From contig OZ245769.1 of NCBI GenBank assembly GCA_965227745.1, forward strand, positions 310,001 to 374,000: DNA of 64,000 nt, read 5' to 3'. How positions within the stretch are numbered: the first letter of the stretch is position 1; every line of letters begins with the position of its first letter. The notes below the pieces were generated by a model, which was not told the origin of the DNA, ran no database searches, and worked only from the letters and a program-made list of their open reading frames with translations. This DNA comes from GAS368 sp965227745 (lineage in GTDB: Bacteria > Verrucomicrobiota > Verrucomicrobiia > Opitutales > Opitutaceae). The translations under genes were made by a program, and so were the position numbers. This document shows, one piece after another, positions 33,538-42,170 of this stretch.

Positions 33538-34665
33538 ATGAGCCAAACTCTCGCTACACCACCGCCTCCCGAGCTGAGCATTCAGCGCGGTTTTTTCGCG
33601 CGGCTGTGGGCGGACCCGGATGGGCGTTCGACGATCGTCGGCGTGGCCGGCGTCATTATTATCTACCTGTTTCTCTGGGTGACGGTGCCCTATGTCGCCC
33701 ATCTGGGGCCGACGGCGAAGTTTACGCCCCGCGAGAAGGCCAAGCCGAAGCCGTTTCAAATCAAGATCGCGGAGAACACGTTTAAGAAGCCGGTGCCGAA
33801 GCAGAAGCCACTGCCGAACAAGTTCGTGGAGATCAACCCGGATGCCCCGGAGAACGTGCCGGACAACACGACCAACTTCTCCTCGCGCAACCAGCAGGTC
33901 GCCCAGGAGAAGCCCACGCCCAACGGCAAGAGCGACATGCCCGCGATGCAGGGCAAAAAAGATTTCGAGTCCAACCAGATCGTCAGCGGCCAGCTCGTGA
34001 AACCCATTGAGCAGATGGAGGCCGTGCCGCCCAAGGAAGTCACGCCCCCGCAGGAGGAGGTCGTGCAGGCGCCCAAGCTCGAGCAAAATCCGCTAAAGGG
34101 CTTCGAGAAGCGCGAAGGCAAGAGTGAGAAAGGCTTCGCGAGCAACATCGCCCCAGCCTCGACCAATCCCACCTTGGTCCCAAATCGCGTGGAAGGCACT
34201 AAGGATGGTTCGCCCGATGCCCAAGCCCTGCGCCCGGTCATTGATCGGACGCGACCCCAGCCACGCCAGACGCTGGTAAAGACCCAGACGGTGCGCCCCG
34301 CGATTCTCGCCGAGCGCCTCGCGGGTACGACCAATATCGGCCCGACTGCCGTCGATGCGCGCTGGAGTAACTACGGAGCGTATTTGCAGCGCATGATCGA
34401 TACGGTGCAGGTGCAGTGGGAGCGCTTGCTGACGGAGAGCAAAGTTTACCCGACCTCAGGCAGCACGGTGGCAGTGAAGTTCATCATGGATGCCAAGGGC
34501 GCGATCACCAAAGTCGTCAATGTCGACAGCACCGCCAGCGACGCAGCCTCGCGCGCGTGCATGAGCGCCATCACCGATCGCTCGCCGTACGGCGATTGGA
34601 CGGAAGACATGATCGCCGTCCTCGGCACACAGCAGGAGATGACGTTTACGTTTTACTATCAGTGA
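33538..34665 (+). CDS. TonB/TolA-like trans-envelope protein (375 aa)
   Basis: The layout is a short cytoplasmic N-terminus, one membrane span (GVAGVIIIYLFLWVTVPYVA, about residues 35-54) and a lysine/proline-rich spacer (KPKPFQIKIAENTFKKPVPK). A disordered region follows, then a C-terminal domain: NYGAYLQRMIDTVQVQWERL, VYPTSGSTVAVKFIMDAKGA, ending EEMTFTFYYQ-like (QQEMTFTFYYQ). The C-terminus resembles TolA/TonB domain III, and the whole looks like an energy-coupling or outer-membrane-stabilising protein. No exbB/exbD or tolQ/tolR is adjacent. Its C-terminal domain is closely paralogous to the next gene, whose start is three bases after this stop. Confidence 0.78.
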   Translation: MSQTLATPPPPELSIQRGFFARLWADPDGRSTIVGVAGVIIIYLFLWVTVPYVAHLGPTAKFTPREKAKPKPFQIKIAENTFKKPVPKQKPLPNKFVEINPDAPENVPDNTTNFSSRNQQVAQEKPTPNGKSDMPAMQGKKDFESNQIVSGQLVKPIEQMEAVPPKEVTPPQEEVVQAPKLEQNPLKGFEKREGKSEKGFASNIAPASTNPTLVPNRVEGTKDGSPDAQALRPVIDRTRPQPRQTLVKTQTVRPAILAERLAGTTNIGPTAVDARWSNYGAYLQRMIDTVQVQWERLLTESKVYPTSGSTVAVKFIMDAKGAITKVVNVDSTASDAASRACMSAITDRSPYGDWTEDMIAVLGTQQEMTFTFYYQ

Positions 34666-34667
34666 GG

Positions 34668-35099
34668 ATGGGCCGGCGACTTTCACTGCTCATCGTGGTG
34701 CTCGTGGTCGGGTGGGGCAGTGGTTGCGGAATAAGACCGCCGGGGACCTTGTCGGCCTCGCTCGATTCGGCACCGGCGCTCTCTCCGAATCCGCAGTGGC
34801 AGCCCTATGGCGCGTATGTCCAGCGCATGGTCGATGCGATCGAAAAGCGCTGGAATAAGAACATCATGGAGAGCCGGACCTACCCAAAGTCGGGGACCTC
34901 GGTGTCCGTTTCGTTTTACATCAACGCCAAGGGCGAGGTCGCGCGTATCGGAGCCGTGGAGGAGACGGCCGGGCGCGATGCCGTGCGCGCTTGCGTGAGT
35001 GCCATCGCCGATGGCGCGCCGTACGGCGTGTGGACCTCAGAGATGAAAGCGGCGTTGGGGACGGAGGATAAGCTGACGTTTACGTTTTACTATCAGTGA
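34668..35099 (+). CDS. Putative lipoprotein, stand-alone TolA/TonB-C domain (143 aa)
   Basis: Start ATG 34668 opens MGRRLSLLIVVLVVGWGSGC, a lipoprotein-like leader in which GSGC is a weak lipobox. The rest is essentially one TolA/TonB-C domain: PYGAYVQRMVDAIEKRWNKN, YPKSGTSVSVSFYINAKGEV, then RDAVRACVSAIADGAPYGVW and LTFTFYYQ. It aligns along its whole mature length with the C-terminal 100 residues of the preceding protein, a tandem duplication. A lipid anchor would fix the same domain to a membrane, so the two may compete for or share a partner. Confidence 0.75.
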   Translation: MGRRLSLLIVVLVVGWGSGCGIRPPGTLSASLDSAPALSPNPQWQPYGAYVQRMVDAIEKRWNKNIMESRTYPKSGTSVSVSFYINAKGEVARIGAVEETAGRDAVRACVSAIADGAPYGVWTSEMKAALGTEDKLTFTFYYQ

Positions 35100-35165
35100 G
35101 GAATGGGGTTTTGCATCTCGGATGACTTCACCGGTATCCGATTTCGTATTTCCCATTTTTCGCGC

Positions 35166-35927
35166 ATGAGCGAGGTCCCCGGAGATTTCTGGACGACGCT
35201 GCCGCTCGGGCGGGACGTGAAGCTCCTGAACCACGACGCCAATGGCCTCGCGGCGCTGGTGAAGCCGGCGGGCGTGCTCTCGCATCCCAATGACGCGGGC
35301 GACGAGCCGCGCTCACTGCTGACGGTGCGCTACGTGAAGGAGGGAGAGTATTTCGAGTGGAGCGATGCGGCGGGGCAGGTGCGGAAGCTTTGGCTGCTCA
35401 ATCGCCTCGATTCCGCCACCTCGGGCGCGATCCTCGCTGCCTCCGATGGGGAACTCGCGGCGGAAGTGCGCGCGGGCTTCAAGCGGAAGCAGGTGCGCAA
35501 GATTTACCTGGCCCTGGTGTTCGGCCGAGCGCCCCAGGCGATGGCGCTCTGGCGCGATCTGCTCGCGGTCGAGAAGCGCGCGGGGCAGATTCGCACGGCG
35601 GCGCACGCCGGAAATATCGCAGCGGAGTGCCGCATGAGCGTGATCCGTGCGGGTCGACACCAGCCCCCGATCTCGCTCATTCGCCTCGAGCCCCGCACGG
35701 GCCGGAGCCACCAGTTGCGCGTGCAGTGCGCGAAGCGCCACCTGCCGATCATCGGCGATCAGACTTACGGTAAATTCGCGCAGAACCGCGAGTTTGCGAA
35801 GAAGGCCGGCACAAAGCGGCTATTTCTCCACTCATTGGAGACGAGTTTCGAATACGAGTGGAAGGGGCGGAAAAACGTGTTTACGGCCAAGGCCCCGCTC
35901 CCGCGCGAGTTCGAGGAGTTCCTTTGA
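35166..35927 (+). CDS. RluA-family rRNA/tRNA pseudouridine synthase
   Basis: The 253-residue protein starts at ATG 35166 (MSEVPGDFWTTLPLGRDVKL). It contains LVKPAGVLSHPNDAGDEPRS, the catalytic Asp motif KLWLLNRLDSATSGAILAAS, KRKQVRKIYLALVFGRAP and RLEPRTGRSHQLRVQCAKRH. These are the RluA/RluC/RluD motifs in order. There is no S4 domain at the N-terminus, so it resembles the simpler RluA/TruC type. The target uridine cannot be predicted. Confidence 0.9.
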   Translation: MSEVPGDFWTTLPLGRDVKLLNHDANGLAALVKPAGVLSHPNDAGDEPRSLLTVRYVKEGEYFEWSDAAGQVRKLWLLNRLDSATSGAILAASDGELAAEVRAGFKRKQVRKIYLALVFGRAPQAMALWRDLLAVEKRAGQIRTAAHAGNIAAECRMSVIRAGRHQPPISLIRLEPRTGRSHQLRVQCAKRHLPIIGDQTYGKFAQNREFAKKAGTKRLFLHSLETSFEYEWKGRKNVFTAKAPLPREFEEFL

Positions 35928-35970
35928 CAGGGGCGGGGGAATTGGGGTTAGTGGTCGGTTCTCTCCCGCC

Positions 35971-37014
35971 ATGATTCTCCCGAAATCCAACCGCCTCAGT
36001 CCCGAACAACTCGCCGAAGTCACTGCGATCGTGGCGGACTTTGGGTGCAAGATTCAGCCGATCGTCGGCGCGGTGCGCACGATCTATGCGATCGTCGGCG
36101 ATGAGCGCGACGAGCTGATGATCAACCGCCTCGAGGGTCTGGCCTACGTCGACCGCATCGATCGCATCCAGTCGCCCTTCAAGCTGATGGACAAACGCTC
36201 GGGCCTCGCGAGTCACCGCGTCACCATCGGCGGCGTCACGCTCGGCGAAGAGCTCTTCATCATCGCGGGCGCGTGCACCATCGACCCGAAGAACCCGAAT
36301 TATTTTTACGAGACGGCGGCGGCGGTAAAGGAAGCCGGTGCCACGGCGCTGCGCGGCGGCGTGTGGAAGCCCCGCACCAACCCCTACACCTTCCAAGGCG
36401 ACGTGAAGTCGATGGATATTCTCATGGAGGCCTCGCGCCGCACGGGTCTGCCTGTCGATACCGAGGTCATGGAAGAGGCGCACATCAAGGTCGCGCTCGA
36501 TGCCGGCGTGCACACGCTGCAAGTCGGCGCGCGCAACGCGCTCAACTACTCGCTCCTCCGCTCCATCGGCAAGGCCATCGCCGAGCGCGACAACTGCGTG
36601 CTGCTGAAGCGCAGCATCCACATGGGCCCGCTCAACGAGTTCATCTCCGCCGCAGAATACATCGCCGCCTTCGGCAATCCGAACGTGATCCTCTGCCCGC
36701 GTGGCACGACGCCCACGCTGGACGGCTACCGCAATCACCCCGACGAGAGCATCACGCCGCTGCTCAAGGAAAAGACCTGGGCACCGGTGGTGGTCGATCC
36801 CTCGCACTCCGTCGGCAAGGCCATCTACGTCCCGGCTGCGGCACTCGCGGCGGTCGCCTACGGGGCTGACGGCCTCTGCATTGAGGCCCACGTCGAGCCC
36901 GCCAAGGGCATCGGCGATGACCCGAAGCAGGCCCTCACGCCAGAAGTCCTCGCTGAGACGATCTCACAGGCGAAGCAACTGTGGGCGATCACGCGGAAAA
37001 AAGTGGCGGTGTGA
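35971..37014 (+). CDS. aroF: 3-deoxy-7-phosphoheptulonate synthase (AroF-type DAHP synthase)
   Basis: The 347-residue protein starts at ATG 35971 with an N-terminal ferredoxin-like/ACT-type domain (residues 1-75, IVADFGCKIQPIVGAVRTIY). It continues into the barrel with ELFIIAGACTIDPKNPNYFY, LRGGVWKPRTNPYTFQG, DTEVMEEAHIKVALDAG and LCPRGTTPTLDGYRNHPD. The late DPSHSVGKAIYVPAAALAAV motif completes the metal site. This is the class Ib form of Bacillus and Thermotoga, regulated through the N-terminal domain. It makes DAHP from PEP and erythrose 4-phosphate to start aromatic amino acid synthesis. It lies 43 bases after the RluA gene. Confidence 0.93.
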   Translation: MILPKSNRLSPEQLAEVTAIVADFGCKIQPIVGAVRTIYAIVGDERDELMINRLEGLAYVDRIDRIQSPFKLMDKRSGLASHRVTIGGVTLGEELFIIAGACTIDPKNPNYFYETAAAVKEAGATALRGGVWKPRTNPYTFQGDVKSMDILMEASRRTGLPVDTEVMEEAHIKVALDAGVHTLQVGARNALNYSLLRSIGKAIAERDNCVLLKRSIHMGPLNEFISAAEYIAAFGNPNVILCPRGTTPTLDGYRNHPDESITPLLKEKTWAPVVVDPSHSVGKAIYVPAAALAAVAYGADGLCIEAHVEPAKGIGDDPKQALTPEVLAETISQAKQLWAITRKKVAV

Positions 37015-37176
37015 GCGGCATGTAAGGGAGCGGCGGTTTGTAACAGCCGCAGGGAAACGGACGAGTGCTTGGCCGAGCGGACGGCCCGGCGGCGGGGCGG
37101 ACGGCCTGCCGCCGGTGGTTGAAAACCACCGCTCCGGTGGGGGGCCGCGATTCGCGGGCTGATCAGTTCGGAGGCT

Positions 37177-37262
37177 TGAGGTAGGAGCCTGCTCGCAGGC
37201 GATGGGACGTCACGTGAGAACGCATACGATAGCCCATCGCCTGCGAGCAGGCTCCTACCTCA
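37177..37262. repeat. 30-bp perfect inverted repeat (REP pair)
   Basis: The left arm 37177-37206 (beginning TGAGGTAGGAGCCTGC) is the exact reverse complement of 37233-37262, with a 26-base loop containing GTCACGTGA. Each arm also holds its own small GCCTGC/GCAGGC hairpin. It lies between aroF and the convergent rnr gene and could terminate both. A similar element is at 42013-42088. The stretch 37015-37176 carries two further short stems (GGTGGTT...AACCACC and GCGGC...GCCGC) and no gene. Confidence 0.85.
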
Positions 37263-37273
37263 CCAATCTCACA

Positions 37274-39991
37274 TTACGCGTTGACCGGCTTGAAATCGAT
37301 CAGGCGCTTGAAGCGGTCGACCTTGTCGACGATGACGTCGAGGCGGCCGTTGAGGGCGTATTTCTTTTTCGATTTGCGGCCGAGCAGGGCGGTGTCGTCG
37401 TCGGTGAGGACGTAGCGGTCGTCGCCGAGGGCGTTGATGCTGATGAAGCCGAAGGTCATTGAGTCGATGAGCTCGATGAAGAAACCGTTGGGTCGGACGT
37501 CGGTGATGACGGCGGCGAACTTGGTGCGCGGGGTCTTGTCGAGTTCGCGCTCGAAGAATTCGAGGAGCTTGATCTTCACACTCTCGCGCTCGGCCTCGGC
37601 GCTCGTGATCTCGGTCTGGCTGAGGTGCTCGCCGAGATTTTGGATGCGGGTGAGATCGTACTTCGCATTACGGGCGGGCGGGATGGCGTGGCCCTTGTGC
37701 TTTTCGAGATAGGTGTCGAAGACCCGATGCACCACGAGATCGGCGTAGCGGCGGATCGGCGAGGTGAAGTGCGTGTAGTCCTTTTTCGCGAGGCCGTAGT
37801 GGCCGTCGGGCGTGGCGCGGTAGGCGGCCTTTTTCAGGCTGCGCAGGAGCTGCGTGCGGAGCGTGTAGCCCTGCGGGTGCTTATCGAGGATGACGAGGAG
37901 CTTCACGATCTCGGCGCGGAGGCTGAGGTCGCCGACGGGAATCTCGTAGGTGGCGAGCTGGCCGCGAAATTCCTCGAGCTTTTCGATGTCGGGCTCGTCG
38001 TGCACGCGGTAGAGCGAGGGGAGCTGGTGCGTGCGCGTGAGGCGGGCGACGGCCTCGTTGGCCGCGAGCATGAATTCCTCGATGAGCTGGTGGCTCTCAT
38101 CGTGGGAGATTTTCTCGAGGCGGTCGGCGTAGCCCTGCTCGTCGACGAAGATCTTCGTCTCGGGCATGTCGAGGTCGAGGCTGCCATGGGCCATGCGGTC
38201 TTTGCGGAGGCGCGCGGCGATTTTCCAGAGGGCGCGGCACCAGGTTTGGAGATCGCGCAGCTCGGCGTCGCTCAGGTCGCGCAGGGCGCGGCCCGTCGAG
38301 CCGGTCTGGTGCTTCGCGGGCAGCGGGAGAGCGCGGATCTTTTCGAGGTCGTCCTCAAACATGAAGGCGTAGGCCTGCTTGTACGTGAGGCGCTTGCGGC
38401 TGCGGATGACGGTGTTGGCGTAGGTCGTCTCGGAGAGGCGGCCGTTTTTCGCGAAGGTGAGGAAGACCGCTTTGCACAGACGGTCTTTCGCTTCGACGAG
38501 GGAGCAAAGGCCGTTGGACAGTTTTTCCGGCAGCATCGGAATCACCACGCCGACGAGGTACGTGGAGTTGCCACGGCGCTGGGCCTCGCGGTCGAGGGCG
38601 GTGCCGGGGTGCACGTAGGTCGAGACATCGGCGATGTGGATGCCCACGCGCGTCTCGCCGTTGTCGAGGACCTCGTAGGAGAGCGCGTCGTCGAAGTCCT
38701 TGGCGTCGTCGGGGTCGATGGTGAAGACGACTTTTTCGCGGTAGTCGAGACGGCCGGTCAATTCGGAGGGGAGAACCTCGTTAGGGATCAACGCGGCTTC
38801 ACGCTCGACCTCGGCGGGGAATTCGGTGGCGAGGCCGTGCTTGATGAAGATGCCGAGCAGTTCGGCGCGCGGCTCATGCGTGCGGCCGAGGCGCGCCGTG
38901 AGCGTGCCGCGCAGGGGATCGGAGCGCTTATTCCACTCGCCGAGCTCGACGACGACCTTGTCGCCTTCTTTTGGCGTGGGGGAGACGCCGCTCTTGGCTG
39001 GATCGCCGACGGCGATCTCGTAGCTGAAGCGCGGATCATCGGGCTGCACGACGTATTCGCGGCGGCCCTTGCGGAGATTGCCGACGATGCTGGTACGCTC
39101 GCGGGAGACGACGCGGACGACCATGCCGATCTTCTCGCCGGGGCGCCGGCCCTTGCGGCCGGGAAATTCGCGCGCGATCACGCGGTCGCCCGGCAGGGCG
39201 TTGGCGGTGTCTTCAGGGAAAACCTGGAGCGCGGGTTCATCGGTCTCGCCTTCGCGCACGATGAAGGCGGAGCCCCCGGCGCGGAATTGGATGCGGCCCA
39301 GCAATTCCCCCCGGCCGAGCTTCGGCGCGGGGAGGGAGTCGGCGTCCGGTTTGGCTTTCGCGGCGAGCGGGGTGGGCAGGACGGGTTGAGCGGTGCCGGA
39401 TTGCGAGGGTTTGGCGGCGGCGGCAGAGCCACGGTTGGCGGCGGCGGCTTCGTTGGCGGCGGCGGCAGCGCGGGCCGCGTTGCGGGCGGTCGCGACGAAG
39501 ATGGGGCGCTCGGCGACGGGCTTGAGGCCGTCGTCAGTGGGTTGGCGGCGCGAAGCGGCAGGCTGACGGCGCGAATCGGAGGATTGGCGACCGGACGAAG
39601 CGCGGGCGTCGGACCGGGATGCGCCTTGGCGTCCCTGCGAGGACGAGGAGCGAGAGCCGGACGACGATTGGCGTCCGGTGGTGTCCGGGCCGTTATCGGA
39701 GGGAGCGGCGGTGTCGGCGCTCGGAGGAGTCGCTGCGCCGCGGCGCGTGGGCTGGAAGACGGGGCGCGGCGTGGCGGAGCGCGGCTGCTCGGCACCGGCG
39801 GCGGCGCGGGGCGTGATCCGGCCATTGCCGGAGCGCACGTACTGGCCGCTCTTGAGGGCGAGGCGGACTTCGTGCGCGAGCATCGCGCGCTGTTTCTTGT
39901 TCAGGCCGAGGCGGCCGGAGAGTTCAAATTCGTTAGCCGGCTGATAGCTGGACTCGCGGAGGTGAGCGAGGAGACGTTCACGGAGATTCAT
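37274..39991 (-). CDS. rnr: Ribonuclease R with long disordered insert
   Basis: The 905-residue exoribonuclease starts at ATG 39991 with a winged-helix-like segment (MNLRERLLAHLRESSYQPAN). A roughly 180-residue serine/arginine/alanine-rich stretch (about 60-240, e.g. RQSSSGSRSSSSQGRQGA) precedes two cold-shock OB folds, the RNB core and an S1 domain. The core holds VVFTIDPDDAKDFDDALSYE, HIADVSTYVHPGTALDREAQ and RYADLVVHRVFDTYLEKHKG, giving the acidic active site. It degrades structured RNA 3' to 5'. The low-complexity insert is longer than usual. The C-terminal basic tail of E. coli RNase R is missing. Confidence 0.94.
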   Translation of the reverse strand: MNLRERLLAHLRESSYQPANEFELSGRLGLNKKQRAMLAHEVRLALKSGQYVRSGNGRITPRAAAGAEQPRSATPRPVFQPTRRGAATPPSADTAAPSDNGPDTTGRQSSSGSRSSSSQGRQGASRSDARASSGRQSSDSRRQPAASRRQPTDDGLKPVAERPIFVATARNAARAAAAANEAAAANRGSAAAAKPSQSGTAQPVLPTPLAAKAKPDADSLPAPKLGRGELLGRIQFRAGGSAFIVREGETDEPALQVFPEDTANALPGDRVIAREFPGRKGRRPGEKIGMVVRVVSRERTSIVGNLRKGRREYVVQPDDPRFSYEIAVGDPAKSGVSPTPKEGDKVVVELGEWNKRSDPLRGTLTARLGRTHEPRAELLGIFIKHGLATEFPAEVEREAALIPNEVLPSELTGRLDYREKVVFTIDPDDAKDFDDALSYEVLDNGETRVGIHIADVSTYVHPGTALDREAQRRGNSTYLVGVVIPMLPEKLSNGLCSLVEAKDRLCKAVFLTFAKNGRLSETTYANTVIRSRKRLTYKQAYAFMFEDDLEKIRALPLPAKHQTGSTGRALRDLSDAELRDLQTWCRALWKIAARLRKDRMAHGSLDLDMPETKIFVDEQGYADRLEKISHDESHQLIEEFMLAANEAVARLTRTHQLPSLYRVHDEPDIEKLEEFRGQLATYEIPVGDLSLRAEIVKLLVILDKHPQGYTLRTQLLRSLKKAAYRATPDGHYGLAKKDYTHFTSPIRRYADLVVHRVFDTYLEKHKGHAIPPARNAKYDLTRIQNLGEHLSQTEITSAEAERESVKIKLLEFFERELDKTPRTKFAAVITDVRPNGFFIELIDSMTFGFISINALGDDRYVLTDDDTALLGRKSKKKYALNGRLDVIVDKVDRFKRLIDFKPVNA

Positions 39992-40554
39992 AAAGGGGAG
40001 GGGACCGCGCGGCGCATGGGCCGGGCGAGAGGAATGGATGGAGGGAATGCCGCAGCTCTGCGCTGGGCGATGAAATTCGCCGGGCCGCTCAGAGGGAGCG
40101 CCGCGCGAAAATCGGTGGACTGATGACGTGGGTTGATACGATATGGACTAACAAGTGCGCGAGCCATCTCAGCCGGATCATCGAACTCACCTGCGCATAA
40201 TTAAAATGTGCGTTCGCGTGTCTTACTGGGGGAGCCTCGCGGCTTTAGTCCGGCGAACGCTATGCGCTCGGTAAGCTGGACTACGTTTAATGACAACAAA
40301 GTGTCATCGAACGACGGAACGAAACTGCGAATCGGCCCGGTTGTCAAAGAAAAACGGGCGCCGGCACCCTTGCCAGCGCCAGTGATGCGGAAAAATGTAT
40401 TCAATAAAGCACTACAACGGGGCGCGATCAATCGCCGGTCCGCAAAGCGAAAACCGCACACGGATGATCGGCCGGCGGCGGCTCTGCGACGATGTGGTCA
40501 CGGGCTGCAATCCCCTCGACAAGTGCCGCGGGTGACAGTTACTTGGACCTCCCG
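39992..40554. other. 563-base intergenic region upstream of glgA
   Basis: No ORF here has convincing coding character; it serves the divergent rnr and glgA genes. Inverted repeats include GCGTTCGC (40210-40217) with GCGAACGC (40253-40260) and ATGACA (40290-40295) with TGTCAT (40302-40307), the latter a possible operator. An AT-rich AAATGTATTCAATAAAG stretch near 40391-40410 could carry a promoter for glgA, but no clean -35 is visible. Confidence 0.5.
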
Positions 40555-41997
40555 ATGAAAATCGTTCATGTCGCAAGCGAGCTCTACCCTTACATGAAAA
40601 CGGGCGGTCTGGCCGACGCCGTGGCGGCGCTGGCGAGCGCGCTGGCCGAGGACCGGCATGAGGTCTCGGTTTTCATCCCGGGCTATCGCGCGGTGGTCGA
40701 GCACAAGGATGCGGCGGGCGCCGAGCGGCGGTTGCGGCTGAAGATCGAGATGGGTGATCAGTTTCTCTCGGGCGACGTGCGGGTTTTTTCGCCGCGCAAG
40801 AACCTCAAAGTCTATCTGATTTGTCGCGAAGAGTTTTTCGATCGCCGCGCGCCGTACGGCAATGGGGAGCGCGACTATGAGGATAATTCGGACCGCTTCA
40901 TCTTTTTCTGCAAAGGCGTAGTCGAGACGCTGCGGCTCGCCGATCTCCAGGCGGATGTAGTGCATTGCCACGACTGGCAGGCGGCGCTGATGCCGCTGCT
41001 GGTGCGCGAGGCCGAGCGGCGGCATGGCGGCACGCTGGCGCTGAAGACGGTCTTCACGATTCACAATATCGCGTACCAGGGCGTATTTCCCGCGACGACT
41101 TTTGCGCGCACGAATCTGCCCGACGAACTCTTTCACATCGATGGCCTCGAGTACTACTCGCAGGTCAACTATATGAAGGGTGGCATCCTCTTCGGTGACC
41201 GCGTGACGACCGTGAGCCCGCGCTACGCGCGCGAGATCCAGACGCCGGAATTTGGCTGCGGTCTCGATGGTGTCGCGCTGACGCGCGCCGACGATATCGC
41301 CGGCCTGCTCAACGGGGTGGACACCGCGATCTGGAATCCCACCGTGGACGCGATGCTACCCGCGCGCTACTCGCGCGCCGATCTCTCGGGCAAGCGCACC
41401 TGTCGCGCAGAGCTGCTCACGCGCTGCGGACTCGCGCCTGATTTCAAGGGCCCGATCTTCGGCATGATCTGCCGCTTCACCGAGCAGAAGGGCGTGGACC
41501 TCGTGCTGGCCAATCGCGACTTTTTCCTGGCGCACGACTGCCGCCTGATCGTGCTGGGCACGGGCGATAAGCGGCTCGAGACCGAGATGAAGGCGCTCGC
41601 GGCCGAGGCGCCGCAGAAGGTCGCCCTCATCGCACGCCTCGATGAAGCGATGAGCCATCTGATCGAGGCGGGTAGCGATTTCTTTGTGATGCCCTCGCTC
41701 TTCGAGCCCTGCGGCCTGAATCAAATGTACTCGCAGGTGTACGGCACGGTGCCGATCGTGAGCCGCGTGGGCGGACTTGTGGACACGGTGTCGGATGCCG
41801 ACGAACTACCCGCCAGTGGGACCGGACTGATGTGCGAGCCCAGCGCGCCAAGCCTGCGCGACGCGCTGCAGCGGGCGCTGGTATTGTATTCGGACAAGTC
41901 GCGCTACGCGGCCGTGCAGCAACGCGGGATGTCGCGAGATTTTAGCTGGAAGGTGGCGGCGGACGGCTACGAGAAGCTGTATCGCGAGGCCCTTTAA
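40555..41997 (+). CDS. glgA: Glycogen synthase (ADP-glucose, GT5)
   Basis: Start ATG 40555 (MKIVHVASELYPYMKTGGLA) places the KTGGLAD ADP-glucose-binding motif at residue 15, as expected. HCHDWQAALMPLLVREAE, TIHNIAYQGVFPATTFA, FGCGLDGVALTRADDIAGLL and the C-terminal PSLFEPCGLNQMYSQVYGTV follow in GT5 order. The 480-residue length is normal. It extends alpha-1,4-glucan from ADP-glucose in the cytoplasm. Other glycogen genes are absent nearby. The upstream ORF extension is non-conserved. The 3' end is followed within 20 bases by the second large inverted repeat. Confidence 0.94.
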   Translation: MKIVHVASELYPYMKTGGLADAVAALASALAEDRHEVSVFIPGYRAVVEHKDAAGAERRLRLKIEMGDQFLSGDVRVFSPRKNLKVYLICREEFFDRRAPYGNGERDYEDNSDRFIFFCKGVVETLRLADLQADVVHCHDWQAALMPLLVREAERRHGGTLALKTVFTIHNIAYQGVFPATTFARTNLPDELFHIDGLEYYSQVNYMKGGILFGDRVTTVSPRYAREIQTPEFGCGLDGVALTRADDIAGLLNGVDTAIWNPTVDAMLPARYSRADLSGKRTCRAELLTRCGLAPDFKGPIFGMICRFTEQKGVDLVLANRDFFLAHDCRLIVLGTGDKRLETEMKALAAEAPQKVALIARLDEAMSHLIEAGSDFFVMPSLFEPCGLNQMYSQVYGTVPIVSRVGGLVDTVSDADELPASGTGLMCEPSAPSLRDALQRALVLYSDKSRYAAVQQRGMSRDFSWKVAADGYEKLYREAL

Positions 41998-42012
41998 AAA
42001 ATGTCTTGGAGA

Positions 42013-42088
42013 TAGGAGCCTGGTTACAGGTGATGGGTTATCGTTGGGTTGGTCACGTGATGGCCCATCGCCTGCAAGCAGGCTCCTA
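42013..42088. repeat. 25-bp imperfect inverted repeat (REP pair)
   Basis: TAGGAGCCTGGTTACAGGTG... (42013-42037) pairs with 42064-42088 with three mismatches. The right arm is nearly identical to the right arm at 37233-37262, and both loops contain GTCACGTGA. It separates glgA from the convergent kinase gene. Confidence 0.85.
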
Positions 42089-42112
42089 CATTTCGGACGT
42101 CACGCTTGGACG

Positions 42113-42142
42113 AAAAAAGCCCGGGCAGTTATGCCCGGGCTT
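42113..42142 (-). terminator. Rho-independent terminator of the KDG-kinase gene
   Basis: AAGCCCGGGC (42117-42126) and GCCCGGGCTT (42133-42142) form a 10-bp stem with an AGTTAT loop, followed on the minus strand by a run of six T. It is 29 bases past the kinase stop. Confidence 0.9.
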
Positions 42143-42170
42143 GAGTGAAGGGTGATTTGAAAACGAGCGC

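Noticed and set aside
37015..37262. A possible CRISPR-like repeat cluster after aroF
   Set aside because: The repeats are inverted rather than evenly spaced direct repeats, and no cas gene is present. They are REP-like elements.
37625..40123. An 832-codon open frame on the plus strand antisense to rnr
   Set aside because: RNase R on the minus strand is unmistakable, and this frame is glycine/valine/arginine-rich shadow sequence.
40208..40558. A 116-codon plus-strand frame upstream of glgA
   Set aside because: It overlaps the glgA start and several inverted repeats and has no coding character that I can see.
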